A DNA stretch of 10,295 nucleotides from an uncultured bacterium (GTDB lineage Bacteria; Bacillota; Clostridia; Oscillospirales; Ruminococcaceae). The notes under the pieces were generated by a model. It was not told where the DNA came from, made no database searches, and saw nothing but the letters and a program-made list of their open reading frames with translations. The stretch spans positions 1-10,295 of the forward strand of contig CAJMLQ010000104.1 of the NCBI GenBank assembly GCA_905214265.1, in the 5' to 3' direction. Position 1 is the stretch's first letter. The number at the start of each line of letters is the position of its first letter. Both the position numbers and the translations under genes were made by a program. Below are positions 1 through 7,736 of the stretch, piece by piece.

Positions 1-716
1 CGCTTTTCTCGCAACAGGTTCATGATTTCTCGACATGCGGCGTCGAATTCTTCGAAATCCATCTTCATAGGACAAACGGGAAGGACCAGAAACAGCCCGC
101 CGGCTCGGGCGCGAGCCGTGATATCGTCTTCAACGGAGTCCAAGAGGTCACGAAGCAGATGGGGAACCAGTCTTCCGGCATCCGGATCTGCCTCTTCCAG
201 CAGGTGTCGGATGCCGTTCATGGCTTCTTCAAAGCGAGGCGGCTCCATCACCCAGATGCTTTCTGAAAGCACAGTGCACTGGGACAACCCCTTCCAAAGA
301 AACTGCCGGTATGCTTCCTCTTCTTTCATCTTCTGCTTCTGCCGCGCTAAAATTTTGTCGATGCTCGCAAGCAGAGCCTGGGGATCAATGGGTTTCAGAA
401 GATATTCCTCCGTTTGGAGTTGAAGCGCACTTCTGGCATATTCGAAGTCTGCATAGCCCGATACAATGATGAATTTGCAGTCGCCCCCAAATTCAGCAGT
501 CCGTCGGATCAGTTCGATTCCGTCCATACCAGGCATTCGGATGTCCGTGATTACGATATCCGGGTGATGCTCCATGATCAGGTTGAAGGCGGATATTCCG
601 TTGTCCGCCTCGGCAATTACTTCCACCTGTTCATGACCCGACAAAACCTGTGCGAGCATTTTTCGAAAGAGCCTTTCATCTTCTGCGATCAGGATCCGAA
701 TTTTAGAGCTTTCCAT
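1..716 (-). CDS. YesN-type response regulator, C-terminus beyond the window
   Basis: Cytoplasmic response regulator of a two-component system, partnered with the kinase gene just upstream. The 238 visible codons start at ATG 716-714. The receiver domain spans about residues 4-120: acidic pocket E12/D13, phospho-acceptor D58 in the motif ITDIRMPGMDG, switch residue S86, Y105 and invariant K108 in YLLKP. Residues from about 121 onward match the poorly conserved linker of YesN proteins. The AraC-type DNA-binding domain expected at the C-terminus of this family lies past base 1 and is not seen. The start is supported by AGGAGG (minus strand, bases 733-728), 11 bases upstream. The gene overlaps the 3' end of the kinase by 14 bases, so the two are probably co-translated. 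Family knowledge: such regulators usually activate adjacent carbohydrate uptake and catabolism genes. The receiver assignment is firm; the AraC ending is inferred. Confidence 0.92.
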   Translation of the reverse strand, partial: MESSKIRILIAEDERLFRKMLAQVLSGHEQVEVIAEADNGISAFNLIMEHHPDIVITDIRMPGMDGIELIRRTAEFGGDCKFIIVSGYADFEYARSALQLQTEEYLLKPIDPQALLASIDKILARQKQKMKEEEAYRQFLWKGLSQCTVLSESIWVMEPPRFEEAMNGIRHLLEEADPDAGRLVPHLLRDLLDSVEDDITARARAGGLFLVLPVCPMKMDFEEFDAACREIMNLLREK

Positions 717-1458
717 GTTCCTGCAAACCTCCTTTTGGCAAGATAATTTCCATGACCGTCCCATCTTGGCCGGAAGAAACGATGTGAAGACCATAGGGTA
801 CCCCAAAGGTTAACCGCATTCGGTAGTGGACGTTCCATAGTCCAATGTGCTGCATCCGCTGCATTATCTGCGCGTTGGTCTCCAACGTGTCGTCGGACAG
901 TGAGGAAAAAATTTTTTCAAACTCTGCGGCCTGTTCCGGCTTCATTCCGCCCCCATGGTCACAGACGGAAACAACATAATGTGTCTCTTCTTCCCGGCCG
1001 AAGATTCCGATGTAAGAAGGCGCCAGCAGGTGTGCGTCATATCCGTGACGGAAGGAGTTTTCCACCAGAGGCTGTACCATTAAGCGGACGGCGGGAATGT
1101 TGCCGCTGTTTGCTTCGTTGAGGTTGGTCTCCACCTGCAGCGTTTCAAACCGCTCTTTCTGAATCTCCAGATACGTCAGGGTATGCTTGATTTCGTCCGC
1201 CAGAGATACGCTGTTTTGGGTACTGGAGATGCTGTAGCGAAAAAAGGCGGCCAAATTTCGGGCCATTCTGCTGATCTCCAGATTGTTTTCCAAAATCGCG
1301 TAGGAATTGATGATTTCCAAAGTATTATAGAGAAAATGCGGATTGATTGTGGACTGCATGAATTGCAGCATGGATTCCCGGATGGTGATTTCCATTTCCT
1401 GTTCTTTATACTGAGCACGCTGATTGTCTGCGATCAGCTTGTCCAGTTTCTGTACCAT
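703..1458 (-). CDS. YesM-type sensor histidine kinase, 5'-truncated (catalytic half only)
   Basis: C-terminal portion (251 aa) of a membrane sensor kinase of the His_kinase/HATPase_c (YesM, LytS-like) class. A short coiled stretch (about residues 1-35) looks like the end of HAMP plus linker. Then come the phospho-acceptor motif NPHFLYN with H41, the N box (E133, N134, H138, G139), the G1 box D167-H-G-G-G and the G2-like IGLWN at 205-209. The ATP-binding half therefore looks intact. Full-length relatives are usually about 570-600 aa with two membrane helices and an extracellular sensor; none of that is present. In frame upstream of ATG 1458 there are two codons and then a TAG stop, and no convincing ribosome binding site. 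Immediately beyond it the DNA encodes alpha-mannosidase on the other strand. It is probably a non-functional or unregulated remnant, or the product of a false assembly join. The gene overlaps the response regulator by 14 bases. Confidence 0.88.
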   Translation of the reverse strand: MVQKLDKLIADNQRAQYKEQEMEITIRESMLQFMQSTINPHFLYNTLEIINSYAILENNLEISRMARNLAAFFRYSISSTQNSVSLADEIKHTLTYLEIQKERFETLQVETNLNEANSGNIPAVRLMVQPLVENSFRHGYDAHLLAPSYIGIFGREEETHYVVSVCDHGGGMKPEQAAEFEKIFSSLSDDTLETNAQIMQRMQHIGLWNVHYRMRLTFGVPYGLHIVSSGQDGTVMEIILPKGGLQEHGKL

Positions 1459-1464
1459 GGTATA
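1453..1464. other. Junction of two 5'-truncated divergent genes
   Basis: Kinase-like coding sequence on the minus strand stops being recognisable at base 1458 (residues M-V-Q-K-L-D-K, normally preceded by HAMP sequence). Mannosidase-like coding sequence on the plus strand becomes recognisable from about 1461 (Y-T-T-Q-S-R-I-K, normally preceded by the GH38 barrel). Both genes should begin hundreds of codons further away, with a divergent promoter region between them. All of this is absent and the remnants touch. The exact breakpoint cannot be fixed without the parental sequences, so the interval given is an estimate. No insertion sequence, direct repeat or attachment-like site was seen at the join. 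Confidence 0.75.
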
Positions 1465-3209
1465 CTACCCAGAGCCGGATCAAGCTGGGAAACCGCCGGT
1501 GCGAAAGCGCCCTTCATGACGCGGAACAGCTCAATGCGTTATCCGCGCAGTACTATGGTACGATATATCGTAGCAGGCAATTTGAAAATGCTTGGCAGAA
1601 GGTGCTCTTTACCCACTTTCATGACATTCTGCCTGGCTCCAATATGCAGGATAGCCGTGAGTACGCGATGGGTCTGTTTCAAGAGGCAATGGCAGTAGCC
1701 AATACCCAGTATGGGAAGGCCATGCAAGCGATCACCGATCGCATTGACACCTCCTGCATCGCCGCAGAGGAGGATCCGGATTCTCAGTCGGAAGGCAGTG
1801 GAACCGGGTATGGGCTCACTTATTTTGCAGGCGTGCCCAATCCGGAGCGTGGCCTTGGAAAAACCCGAGTCTGCCATGTGTTTAACCCCAGCGCTCATCC
1901 ACGTCGGGAACCGGTGGAAGTCACCCTGTGGGACTGGACAGGAGACCTGCGTGATCTGATGGCGGAGGATATGGGGGGCCGTCCGATGGCGCTTCAGCTC
2001 TTGGATCAGACACAGCAGTTTTTCTGGGATCACCATTACGTTCGGGTTTTGGTGGACTGTACGGTTCCCTCATGCGGATACACCACCTTTGTCATCCGGG
2101 AAGGGGAACCCCAGGAATACCGAATCTACTACCAGAAGGATTCCTACCGGGATCCTGCCGCTCAGCCATTTGTACTGGAAAATGAGCTGATTCGTGCGGA
2201 ATTTGATTATCAAAACGGCCGGATGGTCTCCCTGCGCGACCTTCAGACGGGTGAAGAGCTGATCGCAGCCGGGAAATCAGCCGGACTGCAGTGCATCGAG
2301 GCGGAACGGAGCAGCTCCAGCGCTTGGGCCATCGGCAAGTACACCGACTTCCATTCGGAGCTGCAGCTCATCTCGATTCATCCACTGACCTCCGGTACAC
2401 TGCGGCAAAGTTTCACCGCAGAATATAAGGTGCGAAATTCTACGGTCAAAGCAACCGTTTCCCTGGATGCCCATGCCCGTGGAGTACGGTATGAGTGGGA
2501 GGTGGACTGGCATGAGGAGACCCGCACCGGCGGACAGATCCCGGTCTTGGTCTATCACTTCCCAGTGGGATATGAGATCCAGCACTATCTGTTTGACGTC
2601 CCCGGTGGCGTACAGGCCCGAGGGCCACTCCATCTGGATATGCCGGGACTGCAGTTCGGCGCCGCGATCAGCAGACAGAGAAGCTCTGTAGCCCTGATCA
2701 GCACCTGCAAGTATGGATACCGATGCGCTGACCAGGCTCTGAACGCCACTCTGATTCACACGGCTCCCAATCCGGACCCGTATCCGGAACGTGGGATCCA
2801 TAAGATCGTGGAGTTTGTCGCAGTGGAAAATCGGGACGTCAAATCGTTGTGTGAGATGGCCTACGACTGTAATCATTCAATGCCTACCCAGAGCGGCTAT
2901 ATACATCCGGGAGATCTGCCGGCTTCGGATTCCCTGTTCTCCTTCCAATGCAAGGACGCGCTGGTATCTTCTGTGACTCAGACGGAAGGTGGAAAGCTCC
3001 TGGTCCGGTTCTATGAAATTAATGGAAACCAGGCGGAAGCCGAGCTGACCTTCCTCCGGAAAGTCCGCACTGCTGCAGCGGTTGACCTGGAGGGGGCCCC
3101 CACCGGAATTCCGGTGCGTGTTGAAAAGAACCGGGTGTATGTAGCGATTCCCCCTTATGCGCTGGTTGGAATGGAAGTTTCGCTGGCTGAGGAAGATGCC
3201 GGGCAGTGA
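1461..3209 (+). CDS. GH38 alpha-mannosidase, 5'-truncated (catalytic domain mostly missing)
   Basis: C-terminal part (about 582 codons) of a glycoside hydrolase family 38 alpha-mannosidase, an enzyme class that removes terminal alpha-mannose using a zinc ion. Visible parts are the end of the catalytic region (YTTQSRIKLGNRR, from 1461), the helical bundle (about 1503-1640) with THFHDILPGS, and the C-terminal beta-sandwich domain from about 2179 (ENELIRAEFD) to the end. By analogy with the QHHDAITG motif of Golgi mannosidase II, the histidine at 1620-1622 should be the fourth zinc ligand. The other ligands and the nucleophilic Asp lie in the missing N-terminal ~400 residues. The frame is open back to a TGA at 1386-1388 but has no ATG before the mannosidase homology. 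The first conventional start inside it is GTG 1602, with only a weak upstream GGCAGAAG. Activity is very unlikely as sequenced. The stop lies 18 bases before the next gene. Confidence 0.85.
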   Translation, partial: YTTQSRIKLGNRRCESALHDAEQLNALSAQYYGTIYRSRQFENAWQKVLFTHFHDILPGSNMQDSREYAMGLFQEAMAVANTQYGKAMQAITDRIDTSCIAAEEDPDSQSEGSGTGYGLTYFAGVPNPERGLGKTRVCHVFNPSAHPRREPVEVTLWDWTGDLRDLMAEDMGGRPMALQLLDQTQQFFWDHHYVRVLVDCTVPSCGYTTFVIREGEPQEYRIYYQKDSYRDPAAQPFVLENELIRAEFDYQNGRMVSLRDLQTGEELIAAGKSAGLQCIEAERSSSSAWAIGKYTDFHSELQLISIHPLTSGTLRQSFTAEYKVRNSTVKATVSLDAHARGVRYEWEVDWHEETRTGGQIPVLVYHFPVGYEIQHYLFDVPGGVQARGPLHLDMPGLQFGAAISRQRSSVALISTCKYGYRCADQALNATLIHTAPNPDPYPERGIHKIVEFVAVENRDVKSLCEMAYDCNHSMPTQSGYIHPGDLPASDSLFSFQCKDALVSSVTQTEGGKLLVRFYEINGNQAEAELTFLRKVRTAAAVDLEGAPTGIPVRVEKNRVYVAIPPYALVGMEVSLAEEDAGQ

Positions 3210-3227
3210 TGCCGGAAAGGAATCGAT

Positions 3228-5489
3228 ATGGCAGAAGAAAATATCCGGCTAGAAACAAAAGGCGAGGTGCTACTGTTTGAGAAAAGCACGCTGCGGCTTG
3301 TTTCGTTTCAGCCGAAGTCTGTACCTCAGGAATTTATCGCATCTGAATCGGGGCATCCAGTTTTTCAGCTGGGTTTCTATGACAAGAAAAATCGGTACCG
3401 GCTGCTGACCTCTTTTGACGCGGGGAAGACCGAAGTCTCTGAGAGTCCTTCCGGGAAAGGCTGGACAGCCTGCTTTCAGGAACTGGCAGGTCTGCCGCTC
3501 ACCGTTTGGTGCAGCGTGGAGGCGGATCCAGAGGAGCGGTTCGCCCGTTGGAAAGTCCGAGTAGACAATCAGGCCGGCCTGCGAATTGCCGACATGCAGT
3601 ATCCCTTCCTCGTCTGCCGCTATGACTTGGGTGGGGAGGAACGCACCGAATCGATCGTCCTTCCCCACGGCTATGGCAGCGGGCAGCTTCTGACCGGCGA
3701 CCTGCGGTACGGCGGCAGTATTACCAACCACAGGCTCCGTCCGGACAGTTATAAGGCATGGGAATTCTGCTCTCGGGAGTGGGACTGCAATCACTATCCG
3801 GGGATGCAATATGCCCAGTACATGGCATATTACAACGATCGAGCAGGTTTTTACGTCGCATGCAATGACACGGAAGGCGGATTGAAACGGTTCTTGGCGC
3901 TTCACCGGGAACCGGGAATCCGGTTTGGCATTTCTCATGTGGGGGACTGGCCGCAAAACGGCTCCCGCACCCTGGAATATGACGTTTTGACCACCTCCTT
4001 TACCGGCGACTGGTACGATGCCACGGACATTTATCGGGAATGGAGCCTTCAGCAGAAGTGGTTCCTTCCGCTTTGGAAGAAGAAAAACGTTCCTGCCTGG
4101 CTCCTGGACTCCCCGGTCTATGTCACGATCCGTCCCGGAGGGGTTCTGGACTGCGGACCCCCAACGCCGGTGGAAGAATTCCTTCCATATGAAAAATGTA
4201 TCCCGTTGCTGGAAAAGCTGTCGGACGCAGTGGATTCTCCCTTGGCAGTGATCCTGATGGGATGGGAGAAGGTGGGACCCTGGGTGTACCCCGACTGCTT
4301 TCCTCCCTTAGGCGGCGAAGAATCTATGCGGCATTTTATTCAGCTGGCAAAAGAGCACGGCTGGCATACAGGTAGCTTCTGCAGCGGCACCCGGTATGCC
4401 TACGACCACGATTGGAGTGGTTACGATGGTCGGGATTATCTGGACCAGATCGACGCATGGAGCGGTATCTGCCGGGAGGCTGACGGCTCTTACCGGCGGG
4501 AGCGATGGGACGAATCCTTCCGTTCCAGCTACCTCGGCTGCGTGGGAAGTGAACGAATGCGCAGAACCTGCCTGGAGATCGTTTCCCGGCTGGTGGACTG
4601 GGGAATGGAGTCTATCCAATTTCTGGATCAGAACAACGGCTGCACTGCCTTCCCTTGCTTTTCATCCGAACACGGACACCCCAGCTTGCCGGGACGCTGG
4701 ATGAATCAAGCGATGCAACGGCTGGTCGCAGACATGCAGGACGTTGCCGGAAAGCGGGGAATCCACACCGTCGTCCATTCAGCGGAATCTGGGCTCAATG
4801 AGACCAGCCTGCCGCTGTTTCAGGAAACCGAGCTTCGTGTGAATCCCATTGGTTACGGAAACGATCGGATTCCCATCTATCAGTACCTGTTCCACGAGTG
4901 CGTCGTTTTGCAGGGGATGATGGGGAATGCGCCAGAGCCGTATCATCTTGTCGTGCGCAATGCCCTCAACTGTGTTTGGGGTGCAATCCCAGGCGGAGTG
5001 ATGCGAGGAGATGGCACGTTGCTGGATCAGGACACGGACAACTGGGCGCTTTGGGAACCCCATGTAGAGGACAACAAAGCAGCGTTGCGAATGATCCGAA
5101 GTGTCAACGCACTGCGGCGGACTGAAGGAAAGCCATTTTTGGTATTCGGCAGAATGCAGCGCCCAGCAGAAGTCAGCGGAATCCCCACGGTGGAATGGGA
5201 GTACCAGTCCCGGCACCGCAGCCTTCCGGCAGTGTTCCACGCCGTCTGGCAGTCGCCGGATCGGCGGATAGGCGTCGTCCTCGCCAACTGGACGGCGGTC
5301 CCCCAGAGGGTGTGCATCCGTGATCAACGGCTTCAGGAAAAAGCTGGAGTGGTTTTTGAATCGGCAGACACCATCCGGAAGCGCGAAATTCCGAACCTTG
5401 GGGATACAGAGGTCGAGATTCCAGCTCATGGCTGTGTTTTGCTGTGCAGCCTGTCCGATTCCGGAGATGCAGATGGAGGCACACGATGA
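3228..5489 (+). CDS. DUF6259-like putative TIM-barrel glycoside hydrolase
   Basis: A 753-aa protein with no signal peptide, so probably cytoplasmic. ATG 3228 follows GGAAAGGA, 18 bases after the mannosidase stop. Apparent domains: an N-terminal beta-rich region (about 1-260), a linker containing WYDATDIYREW typical of DUF6259-type proteins, a TIM-barrel-like region (about 285-650) and a C-terminal beta domain (about 660-745). Acidic residues at predicted strand ends are candidate catalytic groups: D467 in FLDQNNG and E520 in HSAESG; this is inferred from position only. Conserved-looking W, H and D clusters such as HDWSGYDGRDY and LDQDTDNWALW suggest a sugar-binding cleft. Family recognition is from memory of the sequence pattern; remote similarity to the GH36/GH101/GH129 type of architecture is possible. 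Its place between GH38 and other carbohydrate genes supports a glycosidase role. The substrate is unknown. The stop overlaps the next start (ATGA). Confidence 0.65.
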   Translation: MAEENIRLETKGEVLLFEKSTLRLVSFQPKSVPQEFIASESGHPVFQLGFYDKKNRYRLLTSFDAGKTEVSESPSGKGWTACFQELAGLPLTVWCSVEADPEERFARWKVRVDNQAGLRIADMQYPFLVCRYDLGGEERTESIVLPHGYGSGQLLTGDLRYGGSITNHRLRPDSYKAWEFCSREWDCNHYPGMQYAQYMAYYNDRAGFYVACNDTEGGLKRFLALHREPGIRFGISHVGDWPQNGSRTLEYDVLTTSFTGDWYDATDIYREWSLQQKWFLPLWKKKNVPAWLLDSPVYVTIRPGGVLDCGPPTPVEEFLPYEKCIPLLEKLSDAVDSPLAVILMGWEKVGPWVYPDCFPPLGGEESMRHFIQLAKEHGWHTGSFCSGTRYAYDHDWSGYDGRDYLDQIDAWSGICREADGSYRRERWDESFRSSYLGCVGSERMRRTCLEIVSRLVDWGMESIQFLDQNNGCTAFPCFSSEHGHPSLPGRWMNQAMQRLVADMQDVAGKRGIHTVVHSAESGLNETSLPLFQETELRVNPIGYGNDRIPIYQYLFHECVVLQGMMGNAPEPYHLVVRNALNCVWGAIPGGVMRGDGTLLDQDTDNWALWEPHVEDNKAALRMIRSVNALRRTEGKPFLVFGRMQRPAEVSGIPTVEWEYQSRHRSLPAVFHAVWQSPDRRIGVVLANWTAVPQRVCIRDQRLQEKAGVVFESADTIRKREIPNLGDTEVEIPAHGCVLLCSLSDSGDADGGTR
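5475..5479 (+). promoter_or_regulatory. Ribosome binding site fixing the UroD-like start
   Basis: GGAGG ends six bases before ATG 5486. It selects this ATG over an upstream in-frame start at 5444, inside the preceding gene. The ATGA overlap with the preceding stop suggests translational coupling. Confidence 0.8.
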
Positions 5490-6613
5490 GAGATGTTGTA
5501 AAAAGAAAACTGGCTGCAATTCAGGAACTGTACCCTCCGGAGAGAATCGAGAAAAGCAAGGAGCGCTGGCGTCGGCTGTGGCAGGGGGAGGCTCCGTTGG
5601 ACCGGCTCCCCTTTGTCGCCTCGCCGGTCACCATCCCTTACTATGACTCGGTGGACACGGCGGAGGAGCGGCTGATGCGGTCCCTGGACGAGTTCCTTTA
5701 CCGAGGCATCTTTCAGGATGATTTTATCCCGGCCTTGTTTCCAGGATGCCGTCAGGCGACGATTCCCAACCTGTTCGGCGCCCAGGAGATCGTTATGGGA
5801 AACGATCACGGCTGTGAGCGGCTTGTAAATACTGCGGAAGAGGTCGCAGCACTGCCGGAGCCCACGATCCGGCCGGGGTCCATCGCCCAGGAATGGCTGG
5901 ATATGCAGGCCTATTTTGTGGAGGAGACAGCGGGGCAGCTTCCTGTCCACGTGGTGGATATGCAGGGACCTGTAGACGTGGCGGCCCAGCTTTGGGGATA
6001 TGACAATCTGCTGGCGGCAGCCTATCTGGAGCCGGATGCTTATGATCGGCTGCTCTCTCTGACGTCGGAGGCGTTTCTGCTGTTTTGGAAAGCCCAGGAA
6101 AAGACTATTGGGCCGGAGAATTTCGTCGGGACGCATCTATTCGGATGGGATTGGGTTCCCCCGGGAACCGGCGCGACCCTTTCAGCAGACAGCATGGTCA
6201 TGGTTTCCGCAGATTATTATCGGGAGTTTTACGAGCCCTACCATCTCCGAATCGGAGAGGCCCTGGGCGGACTGACCATCCACTCCTGCGGTGATTTCAG
6301 TAAGATGATTCCAGCGCTGAACAACACGCGTTGTCTTCGCGGTGTCAATGCCGGGCAGATGACGGTGGCACAGCTGGTGGAAGGAGGGCTGGACAAACGA
6401 CTGGTCCTCATCGCTAACAGCTCCATGGAGAAAGCGCCGGCACTGTTTGAGCAGATCGGCCGGGAGAATCTGCGGGCAGACGTCAGCGTTCAGCCATGGC
6501 CGGCAAATGAGCGGGCCTTCCGCCCCTGGGCATGGACGAAGGAAGACCGCTTGGAAATCAAGCGCAACGAAGAGCTGCTTTTGAGGTTGGCATTTCAATT
6601 CGGAAAGAAATAA
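5486..6613 (+). CDS. Uroporphyrinogen-decarboxylase-superfamily protein (not HemE), possible methyltransferase
   Basis: A 375-aa cytoplasmic protein of the URO-D fold. It lacks the RQAGRY-type N-terminal motif of true uroporphyrinogen decarboxylase, so heme synthesis is unlikely. The motif IHSCGDF places H266 and C268 like the zinc ligands (H-x-C) of cobalamin-dependent methyltransferases such as MtaA and CmuA. The later cysteine ligand of those enzymes is not evident: the C-terminal part reads DVSVQPWPANER instead. C283 is the next cysteine. It may therefore bind metal differently or act on another substrate. The start at 5486 overlaps the upstream stop by four bases and has GGAGG six bases before it. 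UroD-like genes of unknown function recur in sugar-catabolism clusters; here the gene sits between a glycosidase candidate and a lyase-like propeller. No corrinoid protein is encoded in the window. The fold is well supported; the reaction is unknown. Confidence 0.78.
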   Translation: MRDVVKRKLAAIQELYPPERIEKSKERWRRLWQGEAPLDRLPFVASPVTIPYYDSVDTAEERLMRSLDEFLYRGIFQDDFIPALFPGCRQATIPNLFGAQEIVMGNDHGCERLVNTAEEVAALPEPTIRPGSIAQEWLDMQAYFVEETAGQLPVHVVDMQGPVDVAAQLWGYDNLLAAAYLEPDAYDRLLSLTSEAFLLFWKAQEKTIGPENFVGTHLFGWDWVPPGTGATLSADSMVMVSADYYREFYEPYHLRIGEALGGLTIHSCGDFSKMIPALNNTRCLRGVNAGQMTVAQLVEGGLDKRLVLIANSSMEKAPALFEQIGRENLRADVSVQPWPANERAFRPWAWTKEDRLEIKRNEELLLRLAFQFGKK

Positions 6614-6630
6614 CGCCTATGGCGGAAAGA

Positions 6631-6634
6631 AGGA
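6631..6634 (+). promoter_or_regulatory. Ribosome binding site deciding the PL22-like start
   Basis: AGGA, within AGAAGGAA, lies five bases before ATG 6640. The alternative in-frame ATG 6619 has only GGAAAG about 11 bases upstream. ATG 6640 is therefore preferred, although initiation at 6619, adding seven residues, remains possible. Confidence 0.6.
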
Positions 6635-6639
6635 ATCCT

Positions 6640-7692
6640 ATGCGCCGTGAAACGAAACTCTGTGACAAGACGGGTATCTGGCAGACTTATTTCTCTCTGC
6701 CGGATGCGGATGTAGTTCATGGCTATTTTACGGCAAATTGCTGGGCGGATGCGGATCACCTGGTCCTGATGAAACTGGAGGACCGAAATTTTTCACCGGG
6801 CGGATCTCTTTATTTGACGGACGTCCAAACAGGCGAGTCACGCTTTTTAACCAATCAAGCTATCTGGCCGCGGTATCTTGTACAAGATGGATTTCTGTAC
6901 CAGGTCTTAGAACACGAGGTCTGCCGTACGGAGATCCGTACTGGAAAAATGGAACGGGTTTGGCAGGGAGAGGCCTGCTTCCAGCTAGACGGCCCGCCTA
7001 GTCTGACTGCTGACGGACGGTATCTGAGCCTTTACTGGGAGACCAAGGAGGGGAAAACCAGTATCAACCGGCTGGACCTCCAAACTGGGCAGATCGAGGA
7101 ATTCTGTCGGATTTCCTTTCCGGCGCCGTTTCATCAGGCCAATCACTGTATGCTCAACCCACGTAATCCAAGTCAGATGTTTTTCAGTCACGAAGGTGCC
7201 TGCGATTATATTACCAACCGTCTTTGGATGGCAGAGTATGACACACACAGCGCGCGCAATCTTTTTCGGCAGAGACTGGATGCGTGCGGCGCAAATGGGG
7301 AACCCTGTGGCCATGAATCCTGGGCGCCAAACGGTAAAGGAATCTACTTTGTCAAGTATACCCGTGCAGCGGTCCTTCCCAAGGGTGTGTGGTATGTGGA
7401 CTTGGACACCGGCGAGGGGAGGAGCATTGCCTCCAGATTTCCCTATTGGCACGTGGCCTGCTCGCCAGATGGCCGTTTCCTGGCGGCGGATACGCAGCAG
7501 CCGGGTGAATATAGCCAGGTGATTCTCATTGATCTCTCCGATGGGACGGAACGGGTCGTGGCTCAGGTCAAAACGGATTGGTCCCATCCGTGTCATCCTC
7601 ATCCGCAATTCTCTCCGGACAGCCGCCGCATCTGTTATACCGCTCTGGGTGAAGACGGAAGAACTTGTGTTGGTATCGCAGAAGTCTGGTAA
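6640..7692 (+). CDS. Oligogalacturonide lyase-like (PL22-type) beta-propeller protein
   Basis: A 350-aa protein without a signal peptide, built of repeated propeller blades (SPDG/SPDS and WAPNG motifs), matching the seven-bladed fold of PL22 oligogalacturonide lyase, which splits unsaturated or short galacturonides by Mn-assisted beta-elimination. Metal-site histidines are recognisable: H225 in GHESW (compare catalytic H242 of the Yersinia enzyme, numbering recalled from memory), H271 in WHVACSPDG (compare H287), and H319/H321 in HPCHPHPQFSPD (compare H353/H355). The fourth ligand, Gln350, appears to be replaced by H316 at the same spacing. H169 (NHCML) and H184 (SHEG) also fit the family pattern. 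The usual length is about 385 aa, so this is slightly short. The changed ligand means true pectate-oligomer activity is not assured. It lies 26 bases after the UroD-like gene and is probably in the same transcript. Confidence 0.68.
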   Translation: MRRETKLCDKTGIWQTYFSLPDADVVHGYFTANCWADADHLVLMKLEDRNFSPGGSLYLTDVQTGESRFLTNQAIWPRYLVQDGFLYQVLEHEVCRTEIRTGKMERVWQGEACFQLDGPPSLTADGRYLSLYWETKEGKTSINRLDLQTGQIEEFCRISFPAPFHQANHCMLNPRNPSQMFFSHEGACDYITNRLWMAEYDTHSARNLFRQRLDACGANGEPCGHESWAPNGKGIYFVKYTRAAVLPKGVWYVDLDTGEGRSIASRFPYWHVACSPDGRFLAADTQQPGEYSQVILIDLSDGTERVVAQVKTDWSHPCHPHPQFSPDSRRICYTALGEDGRTCVGIAEVW

Positions 7693-7724
7693 AGGGTGTT
7701 TGAATTCTTGGACATTTTGAAAAT

Positions 7725-7730
7725 AAGGAG
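7725..7730 (+). promoter_or_regulatory. Strong ribosome binding site for the TIM-barrel gene
   Basis: AAGGAG lies six bases before ATG 7737, in the 44-base gap after the propeller gene. This is the best-spaced site of the operon. No convincing promoter or terminator was seen in the gap. Confidence 0.75.
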
Positions 7731-7736
7731 AACTTT

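Noticed and set aside
22..423. A serine/arginine-rich plus-strand open frame
   Set aside because: Its translation is biased and meaningless, and the opposite strand carries the clear response regulator.
1386..1602. A start codon for the mannosidase upstream in the kinase antisense region
   Set aside because: The frame opens after TGA 1386-1388, but it contains no ATG or GTG before 1602, and the peptide before 1461 has no mannosidase likeness.
1183..1698. A 171-codon plus-strand open frame bridging the junction
   Set aside because: It is in a different frame from the mannosidase and is antisense to the kinase catalytic region. It shows no homology-like pattern.
3270..3956. A 228-codon open frame on the minus strand
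   Set aside because: It is antisense to the N-terminal domain of the DUF6259-like protein. It shows no motif and no plausible ribosome binding context.
4779..5519. A 246-codon open frame on the minus strand
   Set aside because: It is antisense to the DUF6259-like gene, with low-complexity translation and no family resemblance.
5426..6136. A 236-codon open frame on the minus strand
   Set aside because: It lies fully opposite the well-supported UroD-like gene and the 3' end of the preceding gene. It has no recognisable domain, and it is the expected antisense shadow in GC-rich coding DNA.
5486..6613. Annotation as HemE, heme-pathway uroporphyrinogen decarboxylase
   Set aside because: The N-terminal RQAGRY-type substrate motif is absent and an H-x-C metal motif is present. 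The context is sugar catabolism.
7693..7736. Internal promoter in the gap before the TIM-barrel gene
   Set aside because: TTGGAC near 7709 has no -10 at acceptable spacing before the ribosome binding site.
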